DNA from: Pirellulales bacterium
GTDB lineage: Bacteria > Planctomycetota > Planctomycetia > Pirellulales > JALHPA01
Direction: 5' to 3'
Assembly: GCA_033762255.1 (NCBI GenBank)
Contig: JANRLT010000008.1
Location: 124,001-188,000, forward strand
Length of the DNA: 64,000 bases
Shown here: positions 46,601 to 54,703 of the stretch, in pieces
How positions within the stretch are numbered: position 1 is the stretch's first letter
Layout of the letters: each line of letters starts with the position of its first letter
Made by a program: the position numbers and the translations under genes
Notes under the pieces: generated by a model
What the model was told of the DNA's origin: nothing
Databases searched by the model: none
Seen by the model: only the letters and a program-made list of their open reading frames with translations

Positions 46601-48289
46601 ATGGCATCCGCAAGACTGGGCGATATTTTGATCGAACGGGGGTGGGTCTCGGCCGAGGCCCTCGACTCCGTGCTAAAGCTGCAAGAAGCCCGCGGGGGGA
46701 TGCTGGGCATGTTTTTGGTCAAGCAGGGCTTGATCAATTCACGGCAACTGGGAGAGGCACTGTCGATCCAGCTCAAAGTCCCCTTTCAGCCGATCGACCC
46801 CCAGCTAATCAATCCGCAGGTGGTACGGCTACTTCCCGAGCGTTTGGCCCGACAGCGAAAAATGGCGCCCGTTACCATCAACGCCGGATCGCTTACCCTG
46901 GCCATGGCCGCCCCGGACGACATCGAGGCCATCTCCGAAGTGGAACTGATCACCGGCTACCATGTCACGCCGGTCGTGGGCATTCCCACTGATATTGAGG
47001 ATTTGCTGGATCGCGGATATGACGAGCGGATCACCGCCCGGCAAACCATTGTCGATCTGAAATTGGCGGAACTGCGTGAAAAGCGGGAACGAGGGGAGTT
47101 AGCGGAAACAAACGCGGTCGAGGATGAAGACGCCCCCGTGGTGAAGCTGGTCCGCTCTATTCTAATGGGGGCGGTCAACGCGGGAGCGAGCGACATCCAC
47201 CTGGAACCGCACCAACCCCAAATGCGCGTCCGCTATCGCGTGGATGGCCAATTGCAGCAGGTCATGACCATTCCCACCCAAAGCGAGGAAGCCGTGGTGG
47301 GCCGGATCAAAGTCATGGCCGATATGGATACCACCGAAAAGCGTAAACCGCAGGACGGCAACCTGTCGCTGGAGGAAAAAGGGATGCGGGCCAGCTTTCG
47401 CGTCTCCACCATTCCCACCGTCGATGGCGAAAAAGTCGTCATGCGCGTCATCGACGAAGACAGCAAAGTCTTTACCTTTGCCGCCTTGGGCATGCCCGAA
47501 AAGCAAACCGCCATTGTGCGCGAGCTAATTAATAAGCCGCATGGCATGATCGTGATGACTGGTCCCACCGGTTCGGGCAAAACCACGACCATGTACACCA
47601 TGCTCACCAATATCAACGCCAACGAGAACAACATTTCCACCGTCGAGGATCCGGTGGAATTCAAGCTGCCGGGCATCAATCAGGTGCATGCCAATAGCGA
47701 ACATGGAATGGGCTTTGCCAACGCGCTGAAATACCTGATGCGCCAAGACCCCGATGTCATCATGGTCGGCGAGATTCGCGACGCCGAAACCGCTCAAACC
47801 GCGGTCCAGGCCGCCCTGACCGGCCACTTGCTGATTAGCACCCTACACACCAACGACGCCGTGGGGGCGGTCCAACGTCTGCAAGACCTGGGCGTGGATA
47901 AATTCAAGATTGGCGGCTCGTTGCTGGCGGCGATCGCCCAGCGGCTGCTGCGCAAGATTTGCGTGCATTGCAAGGAACCCGCGCCGCTCAACGAAAAGCT
48001 GCTGACGCAGATCGCCCACGGCCGCAAAATTCCCCAGCAACCTCGGTTTTTTGCGGGAAAAGGTTGCCCAAAGTGCCTGGGGACGGGCTTTATGGGCCGA
48101 GTGCCGGTGTACGAGATCATGGTTGTCACGCCTAACGTCGCGAATGCTATCGAAACCGGTCTGCCTTACTCCAAGCTACGGGATTTGGCGATTTTGGAGG
48201 GGATGGAGGATTTGACCACCAATGGGTTGGCGTTGGCACTGGCGGGCGAGACCACCCTCGAAGAAGTTTATTATCGGTTATCCAGCTAA
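46601..48289 (+). CDS. GspE/PilB-type assembly ATPase
   Basis: A 562-residue cytoplasmic ATPase that powers pseudopilus or pilus extension. The N-terminal MshEN-like domain (about 1-140) resembles the c-di-GMP- or platform-binding module of PilB/MshE. The catalytic core shows Walker A GPTGSGKTT (about 323-331), the Asp box VEDPVEFKLPGI, VIMVGEIRDAET and STLHTNDA. A zinc finger with CVHC (about 453-456) and CPKC (about 488-491) lies near the C-terminus, as in GspE/PilB. The length is normal. It is the first of a run of same-strand genes extending to the secretin. Confidence 0.94.
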   Translation: MASARLGDILIERGWVSAEALDSVLKLQEARGGMLGMFLVKQGLINSRQLGEALSIQLKVPFQPIDPQLINPQVVRLLPERLARQRKMAPVTINAGSLTLAMAAPDDIEAISEVELITGYHVTPVVGIPTDIEDLLDRGYDERITARQTIVDLKLAELREKRERGELAETNAVEDEDAPVVKLVRSILMGAVNAGASDIHLEPHQPQMRVRYRVDGQLQQVMTIPTQSEEAVVGRIKVMADMDTTEKRKPQDGNLSLEEKGMRASFRVSTIPTVDGEKVVMRVIDEDSKVFTFAALGMPEKQTAIVRELINKPHGMIVMTGPTGSGKTTTMYTMLTNINANENNISTVEDPVEFKLPGINQVHANSEHGMGFANALKYLMRQDPDVIMVGEIRDAETAQTAVQAALTGHLLISTLHTNDAVGAVQRLQDLGVDKFKIGGSLLAAIAQRLLRKICVHCKEPAPLNEKLLTQIAHGRKIPQQPRFFAGKGCPKCLGTGFMGRVPVYEIMVVTPNVANAIETGLPYSKLRDLAILEGMEDLTTNGLALALAGETTLEEVYYRLSS

Positions 48290-48320
48290 TTGCGGCAGAA
48301 CCACGGCGGGAGCATCACTT

Positions 48321-49463
48321 ATGGCACAGAGCACGTTACTGGCAGGCACCCCGGGGGAAATCTGGCAACAACTGGCCAGTATTCAGATCGGCGGGGCAAA
48401 AAATGGGCAGCCCACGCTAAAGCCGCGCGAAAAAATATTTATTTTTCGTAATATCGCCACATTGGTCGAAAACGGGTTGCCCTTGCCCAAAGCGCTGGAA
48501 ACACTGATCCAGGAAAGAAGCCTGTCGCGATTTGCCCCGATGCTGGGGAATATTCGCCAAAAAGTGGCGGGCGGGGACACCTTTAGCGCGGGGTTGTCCC
48601 TGTACCCGGAAACTTTTGGCGAAATGTTTATCAATCAGATCAAAGTGGGGGAACGTTCGGGGACGCTCCCCGCGACCATTGAGCGGATTGTGTACCAGCT
48701 GGAACACGCCGATAACTTAAAAAATCAAATCATCAAGAAGCTGACTTACCCGGCGATTTTGTGCGTGGCGGGGGGGGCATCGGTGGCGTTTATGATCACG
48801 TTTGTGGTGCCCACATTTGAAAAGACCTACCAAGAAGCCGGAGCCAAACTTCCCGCCATCACGGAATTTTTAATCAATTGTGGTTGGTTCGCCCAACATT
48901 ATGGCTGGTTTATTGTGCTGGTGGTGATGGGGCTGGTGCTCTCGCTGGTGTTTTCCCGCCGTCATCAGCGGATCCGATTTTGGATGGATCAGCAACTGTT
49001 GCGCGTGCCGATCTTGGGTGACACGCTTAAAAATATCGCGGTTCTCCAGTTCATGGAGGTGCTGGGAAATTTAATGGAGTCCGGATTTACCATCGTCGAA
49101 GCGCTCCATTCCTGCGCGCGGTCCATCAATAACCTGGCGGTGCGGCGCAGCGTGGAACAACTGCATAGCGCCGTGCTGCGCGGAGAACGCTTTAGCCAGG
49201 AACTGGAACGCCATGATGATCTTTTTCCCCCGATCGTCAAGCAACTCACGATCGTCGGCGAAAAAACCGGCACGCTATCCAAATGCACCGAGCATATCCG
49301 CGCGCACCTGCGGCGGGAAGTGGAACGGACCCTGTCCATCATGGTCGGGGCGATCGAACCCATCATGACGCTGGGATTGGCCGCGGCTATTGGAACGATC
49401 CTGCTGGCGATTTACCTGCCCATGTTTGACATGATCGGCACCATGGGCGAGACTCCCAACTAA
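48321..49463 (+). CDS. GspF/PilC-type inner-membrane platform protein
   Basis: About 380 residues of the polytopic platform that docks the ATPase. Two GspF/PilC domains (about 60-185 and 265-370), each with FxxxL and G(E/D)xSGTLP-like motifs (GERSGTLPATIE and GEKTGTLSKCTE), flank the membrane helices. ATG 48321 has GGGAG 8 bases upstream and lies 31 bases after the GspE stop. The ORF is open earlier, overlapping gspE, but that part lacks pattern. The length is normal. Confidence 0.92.
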   Translation: MAQSTLLAGTPGEIWQQLASIQIGGAKNGQPTLKPREKIFIFRNIATLVENGLPLPKALETLIQERSLSRFAPMLGNIRQKVAGGDTFSAGLSLYPETFGEMFINQIKVGERSGTLPATIERIVYQLEHADNLKNQIIKKLTYPAILCVAGGASVAFMITFVVPTFEKTYQEAGAKLPAITEFLINCGWFAQHYGWFIVLVVMGLVLSLVFSRRHQRIRFWMDQQLLRVPILGDTLKNIAVLQFMEVLGNLMESGFTIVEALHSCARSINNLAVRRSVEQLHSAVLRGERFSQELERHDDLFPPIVKQLTIVGEKTGTLSKCTEHIRAHLRREVERTLSIMVGAIEPIMTLGLAAAIGTILLAIYLPMFDMIGTMGETPN

Positions 49464-49472
49464 CGAGCAACC

Positions 49473-49820
49473 ATGACCTTGTCACAACTTGATTTCCCTT
49501 GCCGCGGGCGCGGGGGATTTAACCTGCTGGAAATGCTGGCCACGGTGACCATTATTGGCATCGTCGCGATGATCGTATTGCCGCGGTTCGGCGACCATGC
49601 CCGCCAATCGCAAACAGAGTCTTGCGCCTTGCAACGGTTGAACCTGGAAGTGCAAGCGCAATTGTGGTTTCGGGGCAAAGGGACCTGGCCGGCTGGGAAT
49701 TTACAAGATCTGGGTAACGACCCCGCCTATCTGCCGGATGGCTTGCCGGCGTGTCCCGTCGATGGCAGCGCTTACATGTTAGATCCCGTCACTCATCGCA
49801 TCCAGGGACACCAACATTAG
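49473..49820 (+). CDS. GspG-like major pseudopilin, copy 1
   Basis: A 115-residue prepilin. The type III signal has a short basic leader, then cleavage at G|FNLLE with Glu at +5, then a hydrophobic helix. The C-terminal part carries the pattern KGTWPAGNL, YLPDGLP, CPVDGSAYMLD that is shared with the next gene. It starts 9 bases after the GspF stop, so translation is likely coupled. Prepilin peptidase would process it; none is in the window. Confidence 0.86.
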   Translation: MTLSQLDFPCRGRGGFNLLEMLATVTIIGIVAMIVLPRFGDHARQSQTESCALQRLNLEVQAQLWFRGKGTWPAGNLQDLGNDPAYLPDGLPACPVDGSAYMLDPVTHRIQGHQH

Positions 49821-50037
49821 CGGACGCCGCCCGATACCCCGCGTAATCGGCAAAATCGAACCTGCGTTTTACCGCTTTTTTAGCGCTATTAACCGATTTA
49901 TGGCACGCGATAAGCTACATATGAGTAGCGAAACTTGAAATGGGGCTAAAGCAGCATCCTTACGGCAATTGATCGTCTTTTGCCATCGACAAAAATCAGC
50001 AGGCGATTACCACATCTTTGCAGGAGAAATGATAGCC

Positions 50038-50367
50038 ATGTTTTTACGTAGTTCACACAAGCGAAATCGAAAGGGATTTTCGTTGTTGGAATTGTTGGCC
50101 GTGATCACGATTTTGGGCATTATCGCCGTCGTGGTCGTGCCCCGTATTTCCACCAGCAGCGCCCGGGCCAAAAGCGAGGCGGATAAGCAGAATCGTTCGG
50201 AAATCAATTCCGCGGTCGAGCGCTGGTACTTTGAAAAAGGGACCTGGCCGGCGAATAACCTGTCGGACATCGGCGCTGATATAAATTATTTTCCCAGCGG
50301 CATCCCCACCAACCCCGTTAATGGCAAGGCTTATACCCTGGACGGTACCACCCGCCGGGTGAAGTAG
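50038..50367 (+). CDS. GspG-like major pseudopilin, copy 2
   Basis: About 109 residues. Leader MFLRSSHKRNRKG, cleavage at G|FSLLE, hydrophobic helix with the typical GIIAVVVVPRI. The C-terminal domain repeats the KGTWPANNL...YFPSGIP..PVNGKAYTLD pattern of the preceding gene, so the two are paralogues, probably from a tandem duplication. ATG 50038 is 11 bases past AGGAG (50022-50026); an in-frame ATG at 50029 is close behind that site and possible. A spacer of 217 bases precedes it, longer than elsewhere in the block, so it may have its own promoter. Confidence 0.87.
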   Translation: MFLRSSHKRNRKGFSLLELLAVITILGIIAVVVVPRISTSSARAKSEADKQNRSEINSAVERWYFEKGTWPANNLSDIGADINYFPSGIPTNPVNGKAYTLDGTTRRVK

Positions 50368-50422
50368 CTCTTGGCCCATGTTGGCGGTTGAGTTCTCCGG
50401 AGTATTTCCGCAACTTTTCTGG

Positions 50423-50920
50423 ATGGCCGCCACGATGCGCGCATGCACCTATCAAAAACAACGGCGGGGGGTTACGCTTGTCGAGCTCCTCGCCGTTGTT
50501 GTGTTATTGGGGATCTTTGGCAGTCTGGCGATGATGCGTTATGGCCGCGCAATCCTGGGCGACTTTGGGGCGGGGGCGGACGCCACTAAATTGGCCAATG
50601 GCTTGAATTACGCCAAACGGACTGCCATCATGTCCGGCAATCCCCATGCGTTGCAGTTTATTCCCTCGGCGGATGGCAGCGTCGCGGTCGGCGGTTTTCA
50701 GTTGGTCCAACTGGATGACTCTCTGCGGCAAATCGCGGTCGTGGATGGGCCGTTTTATTTTGCGCCGGAAGTCGCCGTCACATCCGTCTTGACGCAGATT
50801 ACGTTCAATTTTGAGGGGCAATCCCTGCAGGCGGCCAGTGTCACGCTGGCGGGCCCGGATATTAGCTACCAAGTCACCGTGCAACCCATTAACGGGGGCA
50901 TTAGCACGCGCAAACTATAA
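50423..50920 (+). CDS. GspH-like minor pseudopilin
   Basis: About 165 residues. Cleavage at G|VTLVE with Glu at +5 after a basic leader (KQRRG), then a hydrophobic helix. A beta-rich C-terminal part follows with the spacing of GspH/FimT, for example NGLNYAKRTAIMSGNPHAL near 55-75, which matches the family's 'AR..A..r...V.L' stretch. The start is uncertain: ATG codons at 50423, 50435 and 50378 all fit. Minor pseudopilins cap and prime the pseudopilus. Confidence 0.78.
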   Translation: MAATMRACTYQKQRRGVTLVELLAVVVLLGIFGSLAMMRYGRAILGDFGAGADATKLANGLNYAKRTAIMSGNPHALQFIPSADGSVAVGGFQLVQLDDSLRQIAVVDGPFYFAPEVAVTSVLTQITFNFEGQSLQAASVTLAGPDISYQVTVQPINGGISTRKL

Positions 50921-51104
50921 TTGGCGGGCGTAATTTTCTCAATTTATCAGGGTACGGGGCAAGACCCCCGGAAAATCCGTTTTTTTCAGCCTATTCCGGC
51001 GCCAGGCCGCCATCCGTGGCCTACATTCTAGTACGCGGTTTTTTGCGCTAAGCATGAAAGGTATCCCCCCGCGCCAATCAACGATTTTTTACGATTTCAT
51101 TGCC

Positions 51105-51578
51105 ATGCATTTCCGTCGCCCTAGCAACAAACCTTGCCGCGGATCGGCCCGCCGTACCGGGCAAACGCTGCTAGAATTGGTGGCGGCCTCGGGAATCATC
51201 GCCATCGCCTTGACTCCAGCGCTGCGCATCATGCGGGACAGCCTCACCGTCAGCCGCGACCTGGAAACGGCAAATGCCCTGGCGACCCTGAGTGTGGACA
51301 AACTTGAGGAGTATCTGTCGCGGACATGTGGTCAATGGGGAACCGACGATGCCAGTGGGAATTTTGCCGACCGGGGTTATCCCCAACTCCGCTACACGCT
51401 CAGCCGCGGTGATGACGCTAGCGAAGGGGGAATTCCCGATCGGCTAATGGTCCTTACAGCGGTGTCTTGGGACGACCGCAATGGTAATTCCGTCCTTGAT
51501 CAAAATGAAAAAAGCGTCCGTTTTTCCACAAAGCTATCCCGTAGCGTCAGCTATCACTATGAAGCCCGGGGAGAATAA
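51105..51578 (+). CDS. GspI-like minor pseudopilin
   Basis: About 157 residues from ATG 51105. The prepilin signal reads RRTG|QTLLE: Glu at +5 is kept but the +1 residue is glutamine where phenylalanine (or methionine/leucine) is usual. The helix AASGIIAIALTPALRIM and a GspI/PilV-like C-terminal part follow. The GspJ-like gene begins inside its last 20 bases, so the two are translationally coupled. Assignment to I is by order and size. Confidence 0.72.
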   Translation: MHFRRPSNKPCRGSARRTGQTLLELVAASGIIAIALTPALRIMRDSLTVSRDLETANALATLSVDKLEEYLSRTCGQWGTDDASGNFADRGYPQLRYTLSRGDDASEGGIPDRLMVLTAVSWDDRNGNSVLDQNEKSVRFSTKLSRSVSYHYEARGE

Positions 51579-52080
51579 AAAACGCCGCGGGTTGACCTTG
51601 CTGGAATTGGTCATCTCGTGCTCGATGCTGGCGATCTTGTTGACCGCCATGAGCACCGCACTGCGCACCGGGCGGCAGGCCTGGGAAGCGCATCAGGGGG
51701 ATGCCTCCCGATTGGAGGCCCAACATGGGGTCCTGCGGCATATCGTGCGCCAGGCGCGTCAGGCAACCAGTGTTAGCGCTGTTACCGCGGAAGGCGTTAC
51801 CACGGGCAGCCTCAGCCTAAAAATGCCTGATCAAAGCATCGTCACCTGGTCGCGGGACTCCGCTAATCAGGTTTGGTACGGCACGGGAGGGGCGATTGAA
51901 CCCCTGGCGGCGGATATTACGCATTTATCCTTTACCGGTTACAAAGCGGATGGCCAAACAACCACCACGGTTCCCGCCGAAATTCGGTCCCTGAGGATCA
52001 GCGTTGGCGTTCAATTACCGCGGGAAGTCAACGGCGCAAAAACCCTTTTTTCCTTGGTTTGGATTCGGAGTTGGCAATGA
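51559..52080 (+). CDS. GspJ-like minor pseudopilin
   Basis: About 173 residues. Leader MKPGENKKRRG, cleavage at G|LTLLE, helix LVISCSMLAILLTAM. The mature domain contains the helical RLEAQHGVLRHIVRQAR and the beta-rich second half common to GspJ/PilW. ATG 51559 gives a short leader; the frame is open further back inside the GspI-like gene. Its last bases overlap the next start as ATGA at 52077-52080. Confidence 0.78.
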   Translation: MKPGENKKRRGLTLLELVISCSMLAILLTAMSTALRTGRQAWEAHQGDASRLEAQHGVLRHIVRQARQATSVSAVTAEGVTTGSLSLKMPDQSIVTWSRDSANQVWYGTGGAIEPLAADITHLSFTGYKADGQTTTTVPAEIRSLRISVGVQLPREVNGAKTLFSLVWIRSWQ

Positions 52081-52502
52081 CCGGCGCGATTATCAATTCC
52101 ATGCCCCCCGTATTATCACGCTTCCCGCGGTCCCGCGGCGGAACCGATCGGCGCGCTGGGGCGGCCATGCTGATGGCCCTGTTTGTCATGACCGTAACAA
52201 CGATCATTGTCATCTCGATCGTGGATACCGAAATTTTGCAATATGCCTCGTTGCGTAATACGTTCGACTGGGACCGGGCCCGCTACCTGGCGGAAGCCGG
52301 CACCCAACATGCCTTTGCCGAATTAGAAAGTAACATCCAATGGCGGGAAGGCATTCCCCGCACCGAATTTCCCGCGGGAAGCGGGCAAAGCTATTCCGCC
52401 ACTGTCACGGACGGCCCGGCGGGCTCCGTGATCGTGACCAGTTGGGGCACGTCGGGAACGGTGACGCGCAGCCTGCAGACCACGCTCAAGCAAGGGGGCT
52501 AA
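52077..52502 (+). CDS. GspK/PilX-like minor component
   Basis: About 141 residues from ATG 52077, which overlaps the previous stop as ATGA. The leader DRRAG|AAMLMALFVMTV lacks Glu at +5, as is normal for GspK and PilX. The mature part includes YLAEAGTQHAFAELES, the helical stretch found after the PilX/GspK N-terminal helix ('AEAGlx.A...l'). It is much shorter than GspK (about 300 residues), so it is nearer PilX. It would be part of the tip complex. Confidence 0.72.
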   Translation: MTGAIINSMPPVLSRFPRSRGGTDRRAGAAMLMALFVMTVTTIIVISIVDTEILQYASLRNTFDWDRARYLAEAGTQHAFAELESNIQWREGIPRTEFPAGSGQSYSATVTDGPAGSVIVTSWGTSGTVTRSLQTTLKQGG

Positions 52503-52511
52503 CAGTCACAC

Positions 52512-54011
52512 ATGAAAAATCCCTTTATTAAATCCGCGTCATCACTCCGCCGCGAACTGGTTTTGCAAATCACCCGCAATACCGTCTTGGCCCTGGTGAC
52601 CGAACGTAGCGGTAAATATTCCGACACAAATGCCAAGTGGGTGCAACTTCCCTGGCAGGGACCGACGAATGGCTTGCCGGTGGGGAATGAAGCGGAAAAA
52701 CTCTCCGCGCTTTTACATTCCCTGGTCGAACAAGAAAAACTATCCGGATGCCGCACGTCGCTTAATCTCGCGGGAGACTTTTGCGTGACAAGGGTGGTGG
52801 CGGGAACCCACACCCACGTCCAACAAGAGTTGTTGCAGTTGCAGCAGCGCTGTGAACGCTATTTATCGCTTGGCTCCGGACCCAAAGCGATCGCTCAATC
52901 GCGGCATCCCTTGGATGCCCGGCGGGAAATCGCCTGGTTGACCGTGGCAAATCAAACCACGCTGCAAACCATGGTTGGCGGCATTGTCGCGGCGGGACTT
53001 AAGCTGGACTTGATCGAACATTCGCTCATCGCCCTCGCGCGGATCCTTGGCCAGCGGGGCTTGGACCAGCGGGCACCGGTCTTGATTATCGAAATCGGGT
53101 CTAATGGCGTGGATTTGGGCGTCACTTACCAGGGAAAGTTGCTGTTGGATTATCGACCGGGCGGGCTGAATCGCGTGGAAAAAATTCCCGCCATGCTGGA
53201 TTTGCACCTGGAGCGCATTCAACGCTACTGCCTGAGGATTCTTCAAAAAACCGACTTATCCATTGCCAAAATTGTACTGTGCGGCGAGCCGGAAGCAGTG
53301 GCCGCCGCCCAGCGGCAATTTGACCAGGCGGGGGGCCTGCGGGCCGAAATATTTACCCCCGTGGAGGGGACGCCCGACTGGAACTGGCCCGCCAACGCCG
53401 AACCCGGGGCGGAATTAACTTCGCTGGTGGGAACCTGCAAAGCCCGGCAAAATTTGCCAGGAGACGCGCAAGGTCCCAATCTTATGGATTTTCTCCACAA
53501 ATTATTCCGCGAACCGTTGTTGCCGCTGATTACCAAAAATTGCTGGCCGATCGCCGCGGCGGTCGCCCTGGTCGCCTGCCTATGGAGCCTCAACTGGTGG
53601 CAAGAATGGAAAAACCAGGACTTGGCCGCACGGTGCGAAGTGGCCACTTCCCAGGAATTGCGGGTCAAACAAATTCAATATCGCCTGGCTGAAATCGAGA
53701 CCAAAATCCGGCATTATGAACGTTTAGGCCAAGGACTGGAAAAAGCGGCCTGGTCGGACTTGCTGGCAAAAGTGGGAGAATGCCTGCCCTCGGGCGTCTG
53801 GCTGGAAAATTTGCGTGTGGAACGGGATCGCAAATTGGTCCTTTCGGGACCTAGCCTGTCGGAGGGAGGGATTTACGAGTTTTTGAAAAACCTGAAAACC
53901 ATCAGTGAATTAAAAAACATTGACTTAGAGGCGACCCATCCCACGCAATTGAAATACGGTGCCGCCACGGTTTTTGACATTAAGGGAAACTTTGCCGATC
54001 GTAAGGAATAA
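52512..54011 (+). CDS. PilM-PilN-like (GspL-like) assembly protein
   Basis: A 499-residue protein joining an actin-like cytoplasmic domain with a membrane-anchored PilN-type part. Residues 1-310 follow the PilM/GspL actin-fold pattern, with the nucleotide-site-like motif EIGSNGVDLGV near 195-205. One transmembrane helix lies at about 350-368 (AAAVALVACLWSL). A coiled-coil (380-430) and a periplasmic beta domain end in FDIKGNF. In type IV pili PilM and PilN are separate proteins; GspL has them fused, so this resembles GspL. The gene begins 9 bases after the PilX-like stop. Confidence 0.72.
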   Translation: MKNPFIKSASSLRRELVLQITRNTVLALVTERSGKYSDTNAKWVQLPWQGPTNGLPVGNEAEKLSALLHSLVEQEKLSGCRTSLNLAGDFCVTRVVAGTHTHVQQELLQLQQRCERYLSLGSGPKAIAQSRHPLDARREIAWLTVANQTTLQTMVGGIVAAGLKLDLIEHSLIALARILGQRGLDQRAPVLIIEIGSNGVDLGVTYQGKLLLDYRPGGLNRVEKIPAMLDLHLERIQRYCLRILQKTDLSIAKIVLCGEPEAVAAAQRQFDQAGGLRAEIFTPVEGTPDWNWPANAEPGAELTSLVGTCKARQNLPGDAQGPNLMDFLHKLFREPLLPLITKNCWPIAAAVALVACLWSLNWWQEWKNQDLAARCEVATSQELRVKQIQYRLAEIETKIRHYERLGQGLEKAAWSDLLAKVGECLPSGVWLENLRVERDRKLVLSGPSLSEGGIYEFLKNLKTISELKNIDLEATHPTQLKYGAATVFDIKGNFADRKE

Positions 54012-54027
54012 CCTGGGAGACCCGGCC

Positions 54028-54660
54028 ATGCTGAATGAATCAATTGTGCGCGTTATGCTAACCCATCCCCGGCGATTTTGGGGCGTAATAGGCGTTACCG
54101 TCGGAATCTTGTTCCTTTGCGGACTACCAGAGGTCGATAAGTACAACGAACTCCGGGCACAGGCGCGGGATTTCCGAGCCGAGCTAGCGCAGTTGGGCGC
54201 CCTGGACCAGCGATTTGCCAGGTACCAGCAACAGTTGGATCGGCGGCTGACCAGCTTGCGCGAATTGGAAAAAAAAGCCCTCACGCCGGAGAATGTCCAG
54301 GAGTTCCGGGAAAACATGGTCGAGTTGACGCGGGATAGCGGCTGCACGCTGCGTAGGATTCGCGTGCAGGATCCGCAATTGCGGGATTGGCTGGAAAACG
54401 ACGACCCCCTGCAATTTCACACCCCCACGGAGAAAGAAACCAAGACACCGTATCAATTGCAAACCCAGCAGCTTTCGATCCAGGTGACCGGACCATTGGC
54501 CAATATTCGGGCAATGCTGGACAAATTATCGCGCATGGATCGCTATTTTGACACCGCCGGCTTTGTGCTCAATCGTTCGAGTGAAGACACGGGCTTGGTG
54601 GATTTGGATTTGCAATTGTTGCTGTTTGATTTGGTTAAGCCTAGCACGGCGGCTAATTGA
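54028..54660 (+). CDS. PilO/GspM-like assembly protein
   Basis: About 210 residues. One N-terminal membrane helix (about 18-33, VIGVTVGILFLCGL), then a charged coiled-coil (about 38-90) and a ferredoxin-like beta domain (about 95-205). This matches PilO/GspM, which pairs with PilN/GspL in the inner-membrane alignment complex. GGGAGA lies 9 bases before ATG 54028. It sits between the PilM/N-like and secretin genes, as in pilMNOPQ, but a PilP gene is missing here; the PilP-like gene is on the other strand at 44511. Confidence 0.76.
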   Translation: MLNESIVRVMLTHPRRFWGVIGVTVGILFLCGLPEVDKYNELRAQARDFRAELAQLGALDQRFARYQQQLDRRLTSLRELEKKALTPENVQEFRENMVELTRDSGCTLRRIRVQDPQLRDWLENDDPLQFHTPTEKETKTPYQLQTQQLSIQVTGPLANIRAMLDKLSRMDRYFDTAGFVLNRSSEDTGLVDLDLQLLLFDLVKPSTAAN

Positions 54661-54703
54661 CAGCCGCAGAATCGGGACCGGGCGACTTCACGGATGAAGC
54701 CAA

